A program made the position numbers and the translations under genes. A stretch of 64,000 nt of DNA from Rotaria macrura (taxonomy: Eukaryota > Rotifera > Eurotatoria > Philodinida > Philodinidae). The DNA is taken from NCBI GenBank assembly GCA_900239685.1, contig OENT01000194.1:1-64000 (forward strand), read 5' to 3'. The notes below the pieces were generated by a model that saw only the letters and a program-made list of their open reading frames with translations, made no database searches and was not told the DNA's origin. Shown in pieces: positions 58,613 through 64,000 of this stretch. Position 1 is the first letter of the stretch; every line of letters begins with the position of its first letter.

Positions 58613-60714
58613 TAGAAGGAAAACTTCTATTACAATTCAATTCTCGCACACAAAGAAATAATCGTATCCATGTAACTGATTAATTGAATCTACACTCAAA
58701 AATTGAATAATAGGTAGCCTATGGAAATCTATATTGTATTACATCTTTACCTCAAAGAACAGTTACTTTGATTCATTTAGAATTCATCATAATTCTTGAA
58801 ATTCAGTAAATACATATCAAACCAATGAACCTTCATCTTATAGTCATAGAATTTTTGAATTAACTTGAGTGTATTTTAAATAGCAAGAATTCTCAAGGGT
58901 ATATTTTAATATTTACGATATTAGTACTTGCTATGCCAATATATCATCTAGAGACGATATCATTCGATCGGCATTTAAACCTTACTCGATATTCTTTCAT
59001 CACAGTAATAATGTTGGTATAAACACGAGAGCAATCAATGGTTCCGAATTCGATCGATTTTGTTTTTTTCATTGAATTAATTATTATTTCATAGATATTC
59101 TATGTTCAACTCTATTCGAATGACTGAATATGTGCTTTGAAGAAAATACTATACACTCCATATAATCATTAAAATTGAAAATCTATGGTGATTCGAAAAT
59201 TTCCATTGCTTGCAAGTTTTCAATAAATATTCTCAATTGAGATTTTCTAATACAATAAAATCCTACTGTTTAACTGAACTTCTACCAATGGCACAGTTCA
59301 GAACAAATTTCAAATCGGGAAATCTATAGTATTATTCTGTATGCAGATATCCAAAGCAATGCAGTGCTAACGCATTCTGTTTCACTTGAGAATCGACTAT
59401 AGAAATAAAAAGCAATAGTGATCTATTGATAGATATATAGTTAATAAAAAATTTGCTAAAAACAACGGAGACGCATGTATACATAAATCATAGAATAGTC
59501 GTAGATGAAAGTTAACTATGATATTTGTGTTCAACTTCAGTAGTACTCATATATTTGATAATGTAGACAGATATGTCAAATGTCGAGAAACAACGAATAA
59601 ATCTTGCATTACTTATTTTTCATTTACATGGAATCTCTTTTTCATGAATAAGTTGCTGGAGATATGTTGTTACAAATATGATTTAGCTTTTCATATTTTT
59701 CATCACTTTCTACTCGAAAAACTTGCAGTTTATAGAATAATTCGAAACTTTTCTTCGATTAACTCATCATAGAATTCTCGTACGAGCTTCATTGTATCCA
59801 ATATAGTTAGGTTTTTTTCTAATGAAATAATACGCCAAAACACAGTGCCACCTTGAATCTTCGTTTAAATAAAGCTTTATAAATATAAGTAGAGCTTCAC
59901 TTTTACACCATTCTTTGAGCCATTGAACTTGTGCTCTCTTTTCTTCACTGAAAGTTGAACAATCTGTACCATGACATGTTCTTTCAAACAAACATAAAAT
60001 TAAAATGCCGAGAATGAGTGTGCATAGAGAAATTTAGTTTGCCAAATGTGTTATTGTGGACTCTTATTTATTGAATATGATTTCTGTCAAACATGTGCAG
60101 ATACGGTAGGACAAATACAAAAGTTCGAATACTACCGGAAGAAGAGTATTTCTCCGCAACATAGTTTCAATAGCATTAGCCACACGGATCAATAACGCAC
60201 GAGTCATTGCACGGGTTAGAATAACAGTCGGCAAAGACAAAATATTGATAGATTTGTTCATGATTAAATTTTAAAAAACATTTATTGAATTAAAATTATT
60301 CACCCTTAATATCTAATTTATATATGTGTGAATAAAGAAGACTTACTGCCAGAAGTGTATTCGATGCCAGCGGCAGAACACTTAAAAGAGGGATGAAAAA
60401 ATTAATGTGATGATATTCTGCCCATCAATAGTTAGTCAACGGTGCATATTCAATAGGATAGAGTAAGAAAAAAGCGCTTATCCTTCATATCTCCAATAAG
60501 AAACTGAAGCAATCCAATTTGACTGAGAAAACTGAAGTATTCGTGTGGATGTGTATGAAATTCTAAGGCCACTACACATTTCTGTTCGTGTTAGTATATT
60601 TTTAAAATTCAGTAAGTAACTAATTTTATTCACAAAAACGATGCATATGAATGAATTTGTCAACTGAATATTAGAAAAATAAAGCAAACGGTGAATAGTT
60701 AACATGATTATTTT
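58613..60714. other. intergenic stretch; weak minus-strand frames
   Basis: Two minus-strand frames, 60261-60064 (MNKSINILSLPTVILTRAMT...) and 59991-59767 (RTCHGTDCSTFSEEKRAQVQ...), look slightly more protein-like than chance, but the second has no ATG in frame and no motif is recognised. They could be exons of one small gene; I do not claim it. Confidence 0.35.
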
Positions 60715-61335
60715 TCAATCATTTTGCAATTCTAAAACAAGTTTCCTGTATCGTGGATCATCAGTTGCATTGGTTTGTATTTGTTTTTGTCGTCGTTGTG
60801 CACTCATTTTACGCAATTTTAATTCATTTTTACATTTGAATAGTTTGGATGAGTGTGGTGCATTTAAAATTTCTAACATAACAGGTTGAACATAAAGAAA
60901 TTTTTGTTTTATTTTTTCATCGCTGACAATGGAATTTTCATTTTCGTTGATATCAAAACAGTTTTCTTTTAGTGTTGAAATTTCTCTTGGATATATATGT
61001 GGTAAAATTGTATGACTTGGACGACATTTACTCTGAGTTTCTTTATTCCATGTTGTTCGACATGCGTCTCGAAATGATTTGTCTGAATTAAACCATTGGT
61101 AACGTTTAGTTAAATAACCCTTTGCAAATAAATGATCATAAGCATGACGACGTCGTACTGTAATTTGATTACAATAATCAAGATCATCTAATTTGCGACG
61201 TATTTCACGTCGATATTCATTTTCAGATTTCATAAGCATTTCAGTGAATACACTCGGAAGTCGATTGACCATTGGTGGTTTGCGTTTATTGCTAGAGTAT
61301 GAGAAAACAAAGTGAAGATGACGTGTAACAATCAT
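60715..61335 (-). CDS. unrecognised basic protein, 206 aa
   Basis: One open frame from ATG 61335 to TGA at 60715. I do not recognise the family. The protein is rich in Lys, Arg and Glu with likely helical stretches: LMKSENEYRREIRRKLDDLD, RRRHAYDHLFAKGYLTKRYQ and KNELKLRKMSAQRRQKQIQT. There is no signal peptide or membrane segment. The codon composition resembles the confident genes here, which is why I accept it. A splice acceptor (CATACTCTAG) lies at about 61289, directly before NKRKPPMVNRLPSVF, so the first ~16 residues (MIVTRHLHFVFSYSS) may be intron read-through and the real start may be on an upstream exon I could not find. Confidence 0.6.
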   Translation of the reverse strand: MIVTRHLHFVFSYSSNKRKPPMVNRLPSVFTEMLMKSENEYRREIRRKLDDLDYCNQITVRRRHAYDHLFAKGYLTKRYQWFNSDKSFRDACRTTWNKETQSKCRPSHTILPHIYPREISTLKENCFDINENENSIVSDEKIKQKFLYVQPVMLEILNAPHSSKLFKCKNELKLRKMSAQRRQKQIQTNATDDPRYRKLVLELQND

Positions 61336-62442
61336 GAAATTAAGGTTTTAATCAAGTTCTGAAGCAATTTTTGCATTTAGAATTAGCTATGATTTCGAAA
61401 GTAACATTAATTTTTAATTATGACAGAGATGAATGTCTTGGGAATCATTTATCATAGAAACTAGATAGGTATGTATGAAGAAACAATCCCAGATTTTTGA
61501 GAGAGGATGATTTTATCGTCTGAAATATGCTGGAAAATCTACTGTAACATACTTGGTAGTAGGACAGGGTTTGTTCGACAAGACAGAAACGTGACATTTT
61601 AAAATAAATTTGAACATCAGAAAAATATTATTAAATCATACGATAAAAGAAAATCAAAAGATGGAAAAACCGATGATCATAAGAAGTAGTTACTTTATTT
61701 ATGTGACCCAAGTACTAATGCTAAACTACTCAATAGCTACTTTGCGTTGATTTCATCGTTTGTGAAATGTACTTTAATCGTTTCAAATAACTTGTTAATC
61801 TAGATTTTCATTTTCAAGAATTTTCTGCTCTTTCGTCTAATATAGATTTTTGTTTTCGATATTTTCCTGTTCGATGTCTTTTCTTTCTGTCAATTCGATA
61901 GAACCCTACGAAAACTGTTAAGCGAAAGTCTTCGTATTGACGATTCGATGTAGTTTTGTTTCCTCCTTTGAATAATGAAAATCGTCGATTTCTACAGTAA
62001 ATAATGCAACAACGTGAGTCGATCTTTTCACTTGTGAATTTCATGCAATTATGAGTTTATGTCTATAACATTGTGTATCAAGTCAACTGAAAGATTACCA
62101 ACATCATCGTAAATTATTCACGTAGACAAAATACAATAGTTTCCACTTTGTAGTGTTTGTATTTACATTGACTCGAGTTGTTTTCAACAATAATATAGAA
62201 GACTAACAGTATGAAATAGGAAAGTTTTTGTTTCGTAAAAGCAAAGAATCAAGTTTTAGTTTTTCATTTTTGATGTCACAATAATTTACTCACAACACGA
62301 ATACAATATTGTTTAGCGAAACAGTAAATATGTCTCAATGTTTTTTCTCAGACAAAGGATAGACGATGATAATGCTACTTTCCCAGTTTTACTATTTAAA
62401 TGATCAATACGTATTTATTTGTCTACATGACGCTATAGATAC
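61336..62442. other. intergenic stretch
   Basis: AT-rich. The 76-residue minus frame at 62044-61814 (MKFTSEKIDSRCC...) is basic but has no motif; unsupported. Confidence 0.45.
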
Positions 62443-62794
62443 TGTGACGTTCTATGCGAAGAACGTCCAGTTTCCAACCAGAGGTGTAATTCTCCTGCTT
62501 GAGTGCATTGTATAAATGATGTTTAACCTCCCATCTTCGTTTCTTCTCATATTATTAATTGTCCTTACTTCATTGTCCGCAATTGTTCTTACTTTGCATC
62601 CTCAGTTTCTGTTCTTACTTCAGTGTCTTTCCCTTGACTTCGTATTCTTTCTTCTCATGCTCTATTCTTCTTTGTTATGCGTGCGTATATAAGCAGATGG
62701 CTTTTTATGTAAACGATATGATTGTATGATATGAAGAAATGAATAAAGTGTAATTCCATCAGCACTAGTCACCCTTCTATCAGAAATCGTCACT
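62443..62794 (+). mobile_element. solo LTR of an LTR retrotransposon
   Basis: A 352 bp block that starts TGTGACG and ends CGTCACT, flanked by the direct 5-bp repeat GATAC (62438-62442 and 62795-62799), the duplication size usual for LTR elements. Inside, in the expected order, are a TATA-like GTATATAAGCAG near 62684 and a poly(A) signal GAATAAAG near 62742. The 5' end has a hairpin GACGTTC...GAACGTC. The terminal CA is altered (ACT), consistent with age. There is no internal region, so it is a recombination remnant. Gypsy-like elements are known in bdelloids, but the family cannot be named from this. Confidence 0.7.
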
Positions 62795-62799
62795 GATAC

Positions 62800-63151
62800 A
62801 ATAAGATATTCTCTTCGATCGTGAAATGTTCAAGGAAAAATCTATCGACACTGTGAATTCACCGAAGAAAATAGTAATACTTCAGGTTGAAACTATTTGT
62901 TACTAAAAAATGAATTTTCAACTCGTTTTTTTAAAGATCATGTAAAACCTTGTGCTTCCTACATTAATTTTAACGTCTTGAACTTTCACATGGAGATAAT
63001 GAAATTTGAAAATCAAATGTTTTTGCTTGAATTGCTTAAGAACCGATTAAATATCGATTTCCAATATCTGTTTATCCTAAAACATTTCATCTAATCTTCT
63101 CGATTCTGTTAAAAGAACTCCGAAAGAAGTAATGCATTTTTTTTCTCCCTT
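62800..63151. other. intergenic spacer
   Basis: No gene; the short frame at 62897-63094 is AT-driven. Confidence 0.5.
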
Positions 63152-63343
63152 CCCAGGTCGATCAAAACGGATATCCGTTACGGACCGTTGAGTGGACGCA
63201 GTTCTACGGACCGTAAAATCATTAAAATAGCACCGTACACGGAGCCGTGTACTGTGAAAATACGGCCGTATACAGCCCTATTTTAATGATGTTACGGTCC
63301 GTAGAACTGCGTCCACTCAACGGTCCGTATCGCTCGACCTGGG
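63152..63343. mobile_element. short palindromic (MITE-like) element
   Basis: Two arms are complementary: CCCAGGTCGA and ACGGACCGTTGAGTGGACGC, AGTTCTACGGACCGTA, ATCATTAAAATAG on the left, with the exact complements on the right ending TCGACCTGGG. The left arm has a ~16 bp insertion (AAAACGGATATCC region). The centre contains further small palindromes (GTACACGGAGCCGTGTAC, TACGGCCGTA). GC content is well above the surroundings. No flanking duplication is visible. Confidence 0.7.
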
Positions 63344-64000
63344 TAATTCTATTTAATCTCGATAGAGAGTACAGTGCGAGTTGATATGGACTGACGCATG
63401 TGATTTAGTTGAACTTTTAACGTCTAGTCTCTTTATATATATGTGTATATGTCACTTGTTCTTTTTCAGATTTGAAAAAGTCATGAATTCGAACATTTTA
63501 GATTCTTCTCTACAGAAAAACTTTATCCATCGATAACCTTCATGTAAACATGTCATGCTATGAAAATGAAATTTGAACTGTTCATATATTCTAAGTGATT
63601 CGATCATTTTCAAAGTTTGAATAAAAATCATAAAGACTTGCTTTTCTACTTACGAATACATTGTCTTGAAATTCAATTGATTCTTTCTTTTTCAATCTTT
63701 CAAAAAAATAAAAAGTTGAAAAACAAAATCGATATAATAATTGTTCGCCGATTCAATATTTTTATACTTCAAACTAAGCGTACGATTTACAAGAACAGAA
63801 CGAGAAAACGATAGATTTAAATCGATCGAATGTATTAAAAGGAAAAAAAAGGAAAAAACAACATTTTACATGGCAAGACTTATGACATTTCAATGATTTA
63901 TTTTCTATGACCGAAAAACGTCATCGAGTATTCGAATCATTTAAAATGTAAAGAAGAAAAAGAAACTTGTTGTTAAAAAGAAAAACTAGCATCAACAGTA
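63344..64000. other. window end, no gene recognised
   Basis: AT-rich; the frame at 63617-63814 has no ATG-supported motif. Nothing further seen. Confidence 0.5.

Noticed and set aside
59767..60261. Small minus-strand gene of two exons
   Set aside because: One piece lacks an ATG, no splice pair joins them convincingly, and no family is recognised.
1..64000. CRISPR arrays, bacterial operons, prophage
   Set aside because: No spaced direct-repeat array; genes have spliceosomal introns and eukaryotic families throughout.

Overview
The window reads as nuclear DNA of a small metazoan, most likely a bdelloid rotifer (inference). It is AT-rich, has many short GT-AG introns of roughly 45-70 bp, animal genes (nicotinic-type receptor subunit, cytoplasmic intermediate filament, TALE homeobox, DDX51-type helicase) and oxidoreductase/acyltransferase families unusual for animals (Baeyer-Villiger-type monooxygenase, HXXXD acyltransferase). 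I rebuilt gene models by joining exons at GT/AG sites and checking frame; nothing was searched against a database.

Layout. 0.1-0.8 kb (-): CAP/GAPR-1-like protein. 3.2 kb (+): Rab P-loop relic. 3.8-4.6 kb: inverted-repeat element with three internal copies of a 15-mer. 7.8-9.7 kb (-): FAD monooxygenase. 11.1-18.4 kb (+): decayed HXXXD (BAHD) acyltransferase split by a ~6.0 kb non-LTR retrotransposon, with a target-site duplication that puts the acyltransferase frame back in register. 19.4-20.3 kb (-): NHL-repeat protein. 24.3-25.3 kb: 1,015 bp hAT-like foldback element made of CCGGT-type repeats, with an 8-bp duplication. 25.6-27.7 kb (+): F-box protein. 28.1-28.6 kb: one copy of a dispersed repeat. 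32.4-33.4 kb (+): decayed PABP-like two-RRM gene. 33.8-34.7 kb: MULE-like element with tandem-repeat termini.

37.8-40.2 kb (+): DDX51/Dbp6-like helicase. 40.7-43.0 kb (+): Apd1-type [2Fe-2S] thioredoxin-fold protein with a TTAA-flanked element in intron 2. 44.3-46.4 kb (+): Cys-loop receptor subunit. 47.6-49.9 kb (+): intermediate filament protein. 54.0-55.3 kb (+): TALE homeodomain protein. 57.2-58.6 kb: Tc1-like element carrying an inverted copy of the 28-kb repeat. 60.7-61.3 kb (-): unrecognised 206-aa protein. 62.4-62.8 kb: solo LTR with a 5-bp duplication. 63.2 kb: ~190 bp palindromic element.

The genes do not form a pathway; 37.7-55.3 kb is a run of ordinary single-copy-looking genes on one strand, and the rest is sparse DNA rich in dead or non-autonomous transposons. 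The most informative observations are the LINE insertion with its in-frame duplication, the unusual hAT-like CCGGT foldback, and several independent transposons whose ends can be fixed from their duplications. Both ambiguous bases (N) lie inside transposons, so those loci may be misassembled. I found no convincing tRNA, rRNA or CRISPR array, and no clear undescribed multi-gene system.
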